A stretch of 64,000 nucleotides of DNA. It comes from Tritrichomonas musculus (lineage: Eukaryota; Parabasalia; Tritrichomonadida; Tritrichomonadidae). Where the stretch lies: NCBI GenBank assembly GCA_039105265.1, contig JAPFFF010000027.1:186001-250000 (forward strand), read 5' to 3'. Shown here piece by piece: positions 10,564 through 20,445 of the stretch; position 1 is the stretch's first letter, and each line of letters starts with the position of its first letter. The position numbers were made by a program, and so were the translations under genes. The notes beneath the pieces are model-generated. The model did not search any database and had not been told where the DNA came from. It saw only the letters and a list, made by a program, of their open reading frames with translations.

Positions 10564-11770
10564 TTGCCTTACTAAATGGGAATTTTGACACTATAAAATT
10601 GAATGGTTTTGCCTTTCTAAATGGGAAACTTTCTGAGGAAATTTGGTATGATTTAAAAATTTATTAATAACTCAATATATATTAGGTTTCAAGAAACTTT
10701 ATTCTTATAGTTTTGATTTATATTAAAGAGAAGGTTCTGTTGAAATGATGTTGATATTGAAGTTTATGTGAGATTAAATATTCAAATATTTTGTATCTTT
10801 TTCAAAAAATAGGTTTTAGAATATACTTACAAATATAAAGCATGCGTTGAATTTCATTATTTAAAAAGTTATAAATTATACCTTGAGCATTGAATGCTTC
10901 TAATGCTAATTTTCATCGAATTTAGGATCGTTTATGCTATCCTATTCAAAGAATTCAAATGGGATGCAATATTTTGAATTGGAATAGGATCAATTTTTTC
11001 AATGCATTTGAATTTTTCAATTAACTAATATTTAGGATCGTTTATGGGATGCCATATTTTGAATAATAAGGAGTATTTTGAATATGGCATCCCATTTTGA
11101 GCAATAAAAAATAAAAGTTATTGAAAATTTTCTTTTTAACCTTCTTTTTGATTTTATAGATCACCATTATTAGTATACCATTGATCCTATTCCAAAATAA
11201 AGTCAGAAATACTGGTAGTTGTTCTTTTTCTTGTATCTATTTAAAACATAAAACGAATAAGGATCTTTAATTATGCTTTATCTATACTTGAAAATTATTT
11301 ATTGATATTACTATTATGTTTATTTGGTATTTTCATGCTTGATAAAGTTATTGGATCAAAATTGGCTTTTGGAGTGGAATTTTTAAACATTAAATATCTA
11401 TTTTCCAAATTGATTAAAAGTTAAACTTTTTCTGAGAAATTGCCTTTCTATTTGGGAAGGTTTGAATTGTAGATCATTATTAAACAACGTTATTCACATG
11501 CAGGGCAGTTGTTAAATAATTATTACAAGTAACATTACTTTTATTAAAATATATTCTCTTTAAATTTTCTTTAAAATAATTATTTTTTCAAAATAAAGAT
11601 ATCAGGTTAATTGTTTTAAATAATTGAAATCATATAATCATATATAAAAATCTATAAAATATTACATATATAATTGAAAATTAATTTTGTTTTACTATGC
11701 AATTTTTGGAGATATTATAAAAATTAATGAAAAATAATCAGCATTCAAAGTTTCCCATTTAGTAAGGCAA
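10564..11770. repeat. 1.2 kb segment bounded by 19-bp inverted repeats
   Basis: TTGCCTTACTAAATGGGAA at 10564-10582 is perfectly inverted at 11752-11770. Further copies of the TTGCCTTTCTA.TTGGGAA motif lie inside (about 10609 and 11441). A 15-bp perfect inverted repeat at 11044-11095 (ATGGGATGCCATATT) makes an inner hairpin. No transposase frame is present. The arrangement suggests a non-autonomous DNA element or overlapping decayed elements; no clear target duplication was found. Confidence 0.5.
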
Positions 11771-12255
11771 TTCTACAGAAAAAGTTTCAAGGTAATTTTA
11801 CGCTATTGAAAAAAAATTGAATGAGATTGAATGAATGATACTATTCAATTTTTTTTCAATTCCTATTTAGTATGTCCAATACTGTAAATGACTCCTGAAA
11901 ACAACATACAATGAAAAAAAGTTAACACTAATTTTTCTTATATATAAATTGTTTATTTTAACCAAAATATTGGTTTTTATGAGCTTCTTAGTAATATTAT
12001 TCAACTTATAAAAGCATATCTCTCATATTTTCTCATGAGAGAGCCTTCAGTTTTAATATGATACATGAAATTTTGAGATAATTAATTTCTTTATATTCTC
12101 AAAAATATCATAGGATAGATGTAAAAAATAAGATTTATATAGGGTGGCACTGGGTGGGCCAAAAAAAGAAAAATGGGTCAAAAAAAACGTAGTAATTGGG
12201 TCACCAAATATCTTCTCAATTTTTTTCAATCAATAACGATCAAAAAAGGTCAAAT

Positions 12256-12287
<32 letters not shown>

Positions 12288-12879
12288 CATATATCATATA
12301 GTATATTTAATTTTTTTTTGTTTATTTTGATTTTTTTTCGGTCAAAAAGTTTCCACAATTTGATAGAGTGAAAAATAATCATGAACTTTTTCTTGGAGCA
12401 AAAAATAAAACATAACTTTTTCTTAAAGATAAAAAATAAAATAACTTTTTGATGCAAAATGTTTATGACAAGAGAAACCAAATTGACCCTCAATTATTTT
12501 TCTATTTATTTTAATCGTTTGTTTTTATAGAATACTTGCTTAAAATAGAACAATGTTCTTGAAAGAAAAATATATTATTACGCCATTATTATCTAAAGCA
12601 TAGACACTTTATTGAGCAAAGCTCAAAAAGTGGCCCTTTATTATTTTCAAATTAGATTTCTTTTCAAAACTTAAACAAATCAACTTTCATGAAGAAAACA
12701 AAAGAAATATTGTACCTAATAGATCCCAAGAATGACAACTTTTTGAGCAAAGCTCAAAAAGTTGCCATTAAATGATATTAATTATTAATTGAATTTCAAA
12801 ATACAAAAAACATTTATGTATGTTCAATGATTATAGTTTATTAAATGATTTATGATTATATCGCGCGTTAGTTTTCTTG

Positions 12880-12910
<31 letters not shown>

Positions 12911-13708
12911 TTTGCGAAAAATGTTGTCGAGCGGGGAGAAGAGAAAAATTTTTAAAATATTGATCGTTGAGGTCAATTTTTTTTACCTAAAATAAAACAG
13001 GTATTTATATTGGGTTGATCAAATTCATTATTTCATATATTTTGAATTTCCCCTAATATATTTGATTAATTCATTATGATTTATTTGCTTGTATTTTTTT
13101 TTCTCATCTTATTGATATTTAAAATTTTGAAGAATTTCGGTTAAAAGCAGAATATAATAAAATTAAGATAGCACAAATGCAATATTTAGCTTTTGGATGC
13201 GTTTAACAAAGTTTTAAATTAATATAATTTTATTTTAAATAGTATAAAAAAAATAAGGCATAGGGTTGAGTCGAACAAGTGGTATCTTATTACAATTATA
13301 CCACTAAGAAAATTTCTGTATGTTTTTCCTAAACTATAAAAAGATAAAGTCATGTCGAATAATTATATTAATTCATCTCATTTTAACAAAATTATATGAT
13401 TTTACCTCAAAAAAATGTTTTGAAATGAAAATTGGTGCAAAAATAATGATCAATATATGAAAAAAAAGGATAAATTTTATCAGATATTTTAATATCTCAA
13501 ATGTTTAAAATAAAAAAGCTGTATTAAACATTTTGTTTATGTCATATAATCATAATTTTAGAAATACATTTCATATTTACTAATGAAAAGTTAATTAATA
13601 ATATAATAATTAAGGATATCTTTAATTATTATTATTTTAATTCTTAAATAGCCTCTTAACTTCATAGGAAGATATAAATATACTGATATATTAATTTATT
13701 TTGAATGC

Positions 13709-13850
13709 AAAATTTTGGCCCAAGTTGGCCCAACTTGACCCAAGTTAGCCCAAATTTAATTACCAAATATCCTCTGAATTATTCAAAATTTGTGAGAAAA
13801 GTTAGCCCAAAAAATTTGGGCTAACTTGGGCCAAGTTGGGCCAAAATTTT
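13709..13850. repeat. 142-bp GGCCCAA-rich palindromic MITE
   Basis: AAAATTTTGGCCCAA at the left is inverted at the right (TTGGGCCAAAATTTT), with repeated TTGGCCCAA/TTAGCCCAAATTT blocks in both arms, around a centre containing ACCAAATATCCTCTGAATT. That centre resembles the subterminal ACCAAATATCTTCTCAATT near 12201, so it seems related to the surrounding element. Confidence 0.6.
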
Positions 13851-13966
13851 ATATATGTTTTTTATTGTTTTATTTATTTAATTTATATTTATGACCATTA
13901 TATATAATAAAAATATGTTAGTTTATTTAATATAAAAAACTTTTAGGAAGATATATTTATTTTTTG

Positions 13967-15173
13967 GGCTGAGGAATCGACGAATAGAAAAATCAAGGTC
14001 AGGTCAATTTGACCTTATGGCCAATATATTTAACCATACTTAGAAAACCAATCAAACTTTTTGAACGAAAGTAAACGACTATATTTGAACAATACGAAAC
14101 TCTCAATAAATAACAGAAAAACAAGTTAATTTCCTTCTAACGCCAGATTTTATCATAATCACGTTCTAACCATTCCTCATGCTAAACGTTATTCATTCTA
14201 TTTACTAGCAATTTTATTGAATCAAATCATAATTCGCGAAATACAGTACGTTGAATACAAAAATTACTAAATACAACATATTTAAACCTCGATTTTTATC
14301 ATACAATCAAATTAAAGATCATTTCCTTGAAATAATCAGCTTTTAAATATAATCGATGTTTAAATTAAATGATCTTTCATTATATCGTGACAAATCAGCG
14401 TTATTGGTATAATGCTTACTAAAGCATATTTATCATTTGAAGACATTTTGTACATCAGACACGTGTTTGATGTACAAAGAATGCTCATTAGATGGCTTAT
14501 TAATTACTTTTTCTTTAAATTGGTATCATACTTATTCCTAGTTTAAATAAACTTACAAATATTAATATTTCTCATGATTATAATCATTTTTTGGTGTACG
14601 ACCAAATAAATTCTTAATTTTAAAGATTTTTCAAAGACAGACAACCATTTATACTCTCAATTCCTCATGAAAAGGATAAATATCAACATTAAAACTAATT
14701 CTTTTTTATTAAAAAACAACTTGATTCGTGCACATAAATAAATAGTTGAACTAGAAAAAATTCCATCAAATGGCGAGTTTGCTTGTCTTAATTTGGTAGA
14801 TTATTTACAATTACGAGTTTCGTTGTTATATCTTGCTAAAACATTCACAATTACGAGTTTTCTTATCTTATCTTGGTAGAATAATTACAATTACGAGTTT
14901 GCTTGTCTTATCTTGCTAGATTGTTTACAATTGTGAGTTTGCTTGTCGTATCTTGGCGTAATATTTGTTAATTACGAGTTCGTTCGTCATATCTTGTTCG
15001 AATTCATGCGTTCCTGCATTCGTTCTTATTAGTTTTGTGTTTCCACAATTGCAGATAAATGGCGTTTACTTTCGTTCAAAAAGTTTGATTGGTTTTCTAA
15101 GTATGGTTAAATATATTGGCCATAAGGTCAAATTGACCTGACCCTGATTTTTATTATAGTCGATTCCTCAGCC
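13967..15173. mobile_element. 1,207-bp element with ~105-bp TIRs and perfect 8-bp target duplication
   Basis: It begins GGCTGAGGAATCGAC and ends with the reverse complement. The two arms match closely over about 105 bp (13967-14073 and about 15060-15173). ATTTTTTG lies directly outside both ends (13959-13966 and 15174-15181), a perfect 8-bp target-site duplication. No transposase is encoded. Interior features are a 30-bp near-palindrome at 14448-14477 and a 40-bp tandem array at 14774-15000. The 8-bp duplication suggests hAT-like or another 8-bp transposase, and the long arms are foldback-like. It sits inside the element at 12139-15437, so it is the younger of the two. Confidence 0.85.
14774..15000. 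repeat. 40-bp tandem repeat array
   Basis: Five to six diverged units of 40 bp, each containing ACAATTACGAGTTTGCTTG and TTATCTTGGTAGA. It lies inside the 1.2 kb element, near its right arm. Subterminal tandem arrays often hold transposase-binding sites, which is inference here. Confidence 0.75.
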
Positions 15174-15852
15174 ATTTTTTGGATACTCAATATTTCTGAT
15201 GAAAACGATAAAAAAACTATCAAATTAGATATAATTTAATATAGTTTTATCGCATTCAATTTATTAAATTAGCAGAAAAAAATACTTTTAAAAATATATA
15301 AAACGATAATTATATTAATATATTTATATATTTAAAAAAATATATGTGATATTTATTGATTATTTTTGACCCACATTAACCCATCTTGGCCCATGATTTT
15401 TAAAAAATATTATTTTGGGCCGATTTGGCCACCCTATGATTTATATACATATTCGATCTTAGTTTTTGTTTATATCAAAGGTCATCATAATTATTTTTAA
15501 AAAATATGCTGGAAAAGGTTTCTTTATAAAATTTTCCTTTTAAATTTAACAATCAAAAATAACAAAAATATATTCTTAAAATAAATGGAGAAATATGATT
15601 TTTTATTGAGAAATTTCTTTTTTTCTCATAAAAAATTGTGTTAGATTTTATTTTTAACGATCATATTTTGTGAGAGTTGAATATACAAAAAAAAAAAAAT
15701 TGAATTAAAATTATAGATTTTTTGAATTGAGAAAATGCCAAAAAAGAAAAATGCCGAAAAGTAAAATTTCAATAAAAAACAACGGCAGAAACATCAAAAG
15801 TCAAAAAATCTAAAATTTTAATTTTATAATTATAAAATTTTACAAAATTTAA

Positions 15853-15857
15853 TCACA
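15853..15857 (+). promoter_or_regulatory. Candidate trichomonad initiator (Inr) TCACA
   Basis: TCACA fits the trichomonad initiator consensus TCAYW. Its A is 9 nt before the ATG at 15864, inside the short 5' leader usual for these organisms. The match is short and found by eye. Confidence 0.45.
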
Positions 15858-15863
15858 TTACAA

Positions 15864-17729
15864 ATGGAATCAAGAGCACATCAACATCTGAAGAAAATGC
15901 AGGAGATCCAAAAAATGGTTATCAACTTTGTTGATGATGAAAAAGAGATAGTCAATGACCCTTTAAATTTTGATTATTTCGAAGGATTAAAAGATGAAGA
16001 AAAAAAATATAGATTAAAGGAAATTCTTTCTTTGATAGTACAAATATCAAATGAACACCTCCATAAAACTAACTTTTATCAAAAAATTGACTCTATTCTT
16101 AAAAAATTTTCAAATGATATTAAACAAAATTATTCAAATGACGAAATAATGAAACTTTTTGGTGAAAACAAACGCCTTCAGCTTTTTTTACTCAAAGAAA
16201 AAATTATTGATTTAGATAAAAGTACTATTAATTATTTCTTATCAAATAAAGGAGTATATTATTTCCTTCCAGAACTTGATTCATTTTATGGGCGTGCTGC
16301 AGGTGAAGAAGAAGACATTGGAAACAAATATAAAGATTTCGAAGAAAATCGACTAAAAGGAGAAAATGAAAAGGCCATATGTGAAATTATTCGTAAAGAT
16401 TCAGTTGAAGAGTTTACTTCATATATCAAAGAAAATAATATAGATGTAAATGATAATATTATATCTTCAATTTTTGAAACAAATAATTATTTAATGAACA
16501 ATAATCCATGTTTTATAAATTATGCAGCATTTTATGGCTCCAATAAAATTTTTCAATATTTAATATCAGAAAAAGCGAAAATTACAAAAAAAACATGGTA
16601 TTATGCAATCCATGGAAACAATCAAGAAATTATGCAATATCTTAACGACAAAATCAATAAAGCAACAAAATTGGAAATTGATTATTATAATTATGCAATC
16701 CTTTGCTATCAAAATAAGACAGCACGACTTATTGATAATAATCGTAATTTTAATGCAAAAAGCAATTCGATTAAGATCAATATTTCTATTTATAATTATG
16801 AATTAATTGAAGATAATCATTTCATGAAGTACTTGGAATTTTTCGTTAAATATGATTATCCAGCATTATTTTATTGCATTTTTAGTTCGCATAAAATTGA
16901 TGCCAACAAAATAATATTTCAACCAAATGGTGAAAATACTCTATTATCTATTGCAAGTGCAAATAATTGCATAGAAATTGCTGAACTTTTATTAAAACAA
17001 CCTGAAACTGATCCAAATATAAAGCTATTACAATTAAATAAATCTATGTATGAATATTACGATATTGATTTGAAATATCAAACTAATGATTTTACTGGAA
17101 CCGTCTTTCTTTTATTGTTGGCTATACTAGCACCTTTTTTATTTTATTATATTTTCCAGAAATATTCAAAACTACGTTTTTGTGTTTGCTCATTGGCAAT
17201 AGCTTATATTATTTACTTATTTTATGTGATTAAGAATATTTCGTTTACCAAATTATTAAAATATCTAAAATTGACTTTGATCGGCAAGATTAGTTACGAT
17301 GTGATGTTCTCTTTATTATCATTTACAGAATTAAATTCTTCTACTCTATTTTTGGCAATAATAAATCAACATGAAGATATGGTGAAGCTCTTATCAGCAA
17401 ATCCAAAAATTGACATTAACCAAAAAACGCCGGTTTCTGATAACTGCGAACAATTTCCAGAAACATATTTGACGACAGCAACATTTGTTGGTAATACTAA
17501 AATAGTTCAAATTCTGATATCAAATCCAAACTTGACAAAAGACGACATTCATAAATATGATCCAAACTTGACAGGTAACCTCGATGGTCACTGTGATCCA
17601 TGCCAAACGATTGAATATATAGTAGGTTATGATCCAATAGTTGGATTATTCCAAACAGCTCTCCAAAATAGAAATAAAGAAATAGTTCAATTCTTTCTAG
17701 AGAATTTGGAAATTAATCAATTTGAATAA
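15864..17729 (+). CDS. Ankyrin-repeat (DUF3447-like) protein with two membrane helices
   Basis: 621 residues from an ATG at 15864, preceded by a candidate initiator. The N-terminal region (1-140) is helical and charged. Ankyrin cores follow (FINYAAFYGSNKIFQYLISE about 214, TWYYAIHGNNQEIMQYL, LLSIASANNCIEIAELLLKQ about 355). Around residues 409-457 the repeat series is interrupted by two hydrophobic segments, TVFLLLLAILAPFLFYYIF and CVCSLAIAYIIYLFYVI, separated by a short basic loop. Ankyrin repeats resume after them (TLFLAIINQHEDMVKLLSAN, TATFVGNTKIVQILISN, LFQTALQNRNKEIVQFFLEN). This predicts an integral membrane protein with ankyrin domains on both sides of a helical hairpin, so both could face the cytosol. 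Function is unknown. Confidence 0.85.
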   Translation: MESRAHQHLKKMQEIQKMVINFVDDEKEIVNDPLNFDYFEGLKDEEKKYRLKEILSLIVQISNEHLHKTNFYQKIDSILKKFSNDIKQNYSNDEIMKLFGENKRLQLFLLKEKIIDLDKSTINYFLSNKGVYYFLPELDSFYGRAAGEEEDIGNKYKDFEENRLKGENEKAICEIIRKDSVEEFTSYIKENNIDVNDNIISSIFETNNYLMNNNPCFINYAAFYGSNKIFQYLISEKAKITKKTWYYAIHGNNQEIMQYLNDKINKATKLEIDYYNYAILCYQNKTARLIDNNRNFNAKSNSIKINISIYNYELIEDNHFMKYLEFFVKYDYPALFYCIFSSHKIDANKIIFQPNGENTLLSIASANNCIEIAELLLKQPETDPNIKLLQLNKSMYEYYDIDLKYQTNDFTGTVFLLLLAILAPFLFYYIFQKYSKLRFCVCSLAIAYIIYLFYVIKNISFTKLLKYLKLTLIGKISYDVMFSLLSFTELNSSTLFLAIINQHEDMVKLLSANPKIDINQKTPVSDNCEQFPETYLTTATFVGNTKIVQILISNPNLTKDDIHKYDPNLTGNLDGHCDPCQTIEYIVGYDPIVGLFQTALQNRNKEIVQFFLENLEINQFE

Positions 17730-17809
17730 ACAATTTTTTTTAATCTATAAATAATATTTAACTATATGGGGTTTAAAAAAATTTTGAATGCTTATTCAAT
17801 TTTTTTCTT

Positions 17810-18139
17810 TCAATTTTTGATAAATCTATTAAAAAAATGATTTGTTTTATTGCATTCCAGTAATCCTTTTCTTTTCATGTCTTGGGAATATATAGGAAAC
17901 ACTCCATAACGATACATGGCGAATGGATCACCACTATTTGCTGCAAAACAAATAAAACATAATCCCTTTTCATCTTTTGGATTGCTTTCTAATAATTTTT
18001 CGTTATATATACGATATGCATCATTTTCTTCTTTATTCATTGCCATATCTATTTTGATTCCTTTTTTATCATGCAGTAATGCATAGGACATCATTGCTCT
18101 AGGTTCTCCATCATCTGCATTAATTTTCAGTTTTGTCAT
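17810..18139 (-). pseudogene. Decayed Sel1-repeat fragment
   Basis: 109 residues with two recognisable Sel1-type pieces: INADDGEPRAMMSYALLHDKKG and AANSGDPFAMYRYGVFP, separated by sequence no longer matching the repeat (NEKLLESNPKDEKG). Spacing and lost consensus residues suggest decay. It follows the BspA-like fragment on the same strand with about 50 bp between, so the two may have been one gene or adjacent genes of multicopy families. Confidence 0.55.
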
Positions 18140-18186
18140 GCAGAAATCAATCTGAGTACTCCAAGAATATTTAAAAAATATTAAGA

Positions 18187-19574
18187 TTACATCAAGAATA
18201 ATTTGTAAAATATTAAACTTAAATTTGAAAAGAAAAAATGGAGATGGACATATATTTTAATCCCTAAATCACATCGACTTGAAAAAATTGAATGAAAAAT
18301 GATCGTTCTTATTTTATTTCCAAAAATTTCTAATCTATTTCTGAAACAGCTGTAAATGTTAAAAAGGAATTCTAATCTATTTCCATTAAAAGGTATTTTA
18401 TCCATTGATGAGCATTCATGAAAAGCTCCTGACCCAATATATTTTAATGAAGAAGGAAATGAAATTTTCTTCAAAGATAAGCATTTGTTGAAAGTGTCTT
18501 CTTCGATCCTCGTAACTGAAGAAGGAATTGACACGTTGATCAATTTTTTGCATTCACGGAAGCATCCTCCTCCAATTGATGAAACAGAAGAAGGAATTGT
18601 AATTTTTTCCAACGAAGAGCATTCAAAGAAAGCATATGATCCAATTGAAGTCACAGAAGATGGAATTTCTATCTCTTTCAAAGATGAGCATTCAGAGAAT
18701 AAATTATTTTCAATTTTCTCAATCGAAGAAGGAATTGAGATCTTTTTTAATGAAGAGCATCCATTAAATGAAGATATTCCAATTGAACAAGCTGAAGATG
18801 GAATGTTTATCTCTTTCAATTTGGTGCATCTGTAAAAAGTATAATCACCAATCACTGTAATTGAAGCTTTTTCTTCAAATGTGATTTCAGTCAATGCAGA
18901 TCATTCCCTGAATGATGAATAACCAATCTTTTTTATAGAAGATTGGATTGTTACTTTCTCCAATGATGAAAATCCATAGAATGCATTGCTTCCTATTTCA
19001 ACAACTGTTGATGGAATTGTGATTTTAACTAATGATGAGCATCCATTCAACAAGTTGTTTGTAATGGCTGTCATGTTATCTGGAAAGATGTCAATGATTA
19101 ACAGTTATAAAAGCATCCATCATCAATTAACTCAACAGAAGAAGGAATTGTTATATAAATCAACGATTTGCAACTTTTGAAAGAATCATATCCAAACAAA
19201 GTGATTGATGAAGGAATTTCTACTTGCATCAAAGAAGAGCATCTTTTAAATGAACATTCAGGAATCTTTGTTATAAAAGAAGGAATTGTTATTTGTCTCA
19301 CTGAATAACAATCTTCAAACTTGTAAAGATCAATAACTTTATTATTCAACAAGATTTGAGCCATTTCAAAAATTTCATTATCATTACAGATCTGAAATGC
19401 ATCATTCTTATCGACTTGCACATTTAATTTCTTCAGAATAAAGTCAACAGTTGCAGTGTAATCATACTGGGCCAAGTTCAAGAAAAATGAATATTCTTTC
19501 TCATTGAATTCATTTGGAAAGAAACTACAATTGTAGTACTTTGTCATGAAAGAGTGTGAAACAACATCATTCAC
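18187..19574 (-). pseudogene. BspA-like leucine-rich repeat gene, broken
   Basis: The minus strand from 19574 downward encodes an N-terminal helical part (FFLNLAQYDYTATVDFILKKLN) and then about twelve BspA-type repeats of 23 residues (SIEIPSSVTSIGSYAFFECSSL pattern). The frame breaks after FYNC near 19103 (a TAA followed by a change of frame at the PDNMTAI segment) and again at 18899-18901, where TGA replaces a Cys codon in FRE.SALTEITF. No ATG is available at the 5' end; the frame opens after a TAG at a GTG. BspA-like proteins are a large trichomonad family, often proposed as surface proteins; this copy seems dead or truncated. The last 50 residues (after FNGNRLEF) no longer match the repeat. 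Confidence 0.8.
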
Positions 19575-19693
19575 ACTTCTACAACTTGCCTATAAATTGT
19601 CAATTATGTAGTTCGCTATGTCATTGTGATGCAAAAAAAAAATTAATAATTGAAAAGATCTTTTTGAATATGCTCTCATTATGGCTTTCATTA

Positions 19694-20138
19694 TTAAAAA
19701 TGTAATAATTCGTTTTCATTTATCATAAAAAGGTAACCAGTCCTCGCGTATTTTCTTTCAAGTTTGCGTATAAAAACAACCAAGTCATCGATATTCATTG
19801 GAAAGCGAGATGAATTCTTTGAAATCATCAAATTCTGATGTAAAAAGAACATTTTCCATTTTTGAAACCCATTCCATATGGGACAAGCTACCACTAAATA
19901 CCAGACAAACAAAATTAGTCCCAGTTATTTGTCTGGCTTGTAAAATAAGATCTTTGCCGCTTAAATTAAGCCCTGCATTTGCTATGAGCTTAACAGCAGT
20001 AACTCTATTAGCTCTAATCACATCAACAGCATCATCAACATTTGTTTTTCGGTATACATCAACATCCTTTTTTTTTTTGGAGAATTCATCAAAGAATTGC
20101 AATTTTTCAGTGTTATTAAAAGAAAAAGCTTTTAACAT
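19694..20138 (-). pseudogene. Broken copy of a small receiver-like trichomonad family
   Basis: From an ATG at 20138 the frame gives MLKAFSFNNTEKLQFFDEF, VDDAVDVIRANRVTAVKLI, NAGLNLSGKDLILQAR and NFVCLVFSGSL, with strand-helix alternation suggestive of a Rossmann or receiver-like fold. The frame ends after FISLSNEYR. The expected continuation (PMNIDDLVVFIRKLERKY..ENELLHF) is found at once in the next frame down to 19694, so there is one frameshift near 19795-19805. Family identity rests on internal consistency and general memory of similar trichomonad proteins; no named domain is certain. Confidence 0.5.
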
Positions 20139-20445
20139 TCTTTAAAAATCATCTATATGTTAAACTAAAACTTTGAAACAAAAATACTACATAAAATTTA
20201 ATATTATTTTAAAGTAAGGATGGTTGATAAAGAATTTCTATCTAAAAACGGAATAAGATTGCTTCCAAATAGAATTCATAATTTATTCATTTTTAATCCA
20301 AAAAAAAAAAAGATCAATGTGAAATTAGAGTTCTCACCTTAAAAGAATTAAAAAAAAAATTTAATAATCTTATAATCGTTGAGTAAATAATAATATAATG
20401 CGATGAATAAATGAATTTGCATTTCATTCATATCAATCCAAAAAA

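Larger units (their letters stand above)
12139..15437. mobile_element. Non-autonomous element with ATAGGGTGGC ends, carrying nested insertions
   Basis: The left end ATAGGGTGGC (12139) is inverted at the right end GCCACCCTAT (15437). GATTTAT(AT) occurs directly outside both ends, compatible with a 7-9 bp target duplication. Subterminal GGGTC/GACCC and GGGCCAA/TTGGCCC motifs extend the symmetry. Inside are poly(T) runs, a perfect stem (CAACTTTTTGAGC, inverted) at 12736-12764, a 142-bp palindrome at 13709-13850 and the 1.2 kb element at 13967-15173. No protein-coding frame is convincing. The superfamily is uncertain; a 9-bp duplication would suit a MULE. Confidence 0.6.

Noticed and set aside
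12287-12493. 68-codon minus-strand frame beside a poly(T) tract
   Set aside because: Low-complexity Lys/Ile/Phe composition inside a mobile element; chance frame.
13258-13315. tRNA-like minus-strand sequence with A-box (TAGTGGTATAATTG) and TTCGACTC
   Set aside because: The distance between the two boxes is too short for an anticodon arm and the T stem has only three pairs; at most a tRNA relic.
14774-15000. CRISPR-like array
   Set aside because: The 40-bp units are contiguous tandem copies without unique spacers, and the host is a eukaryote.
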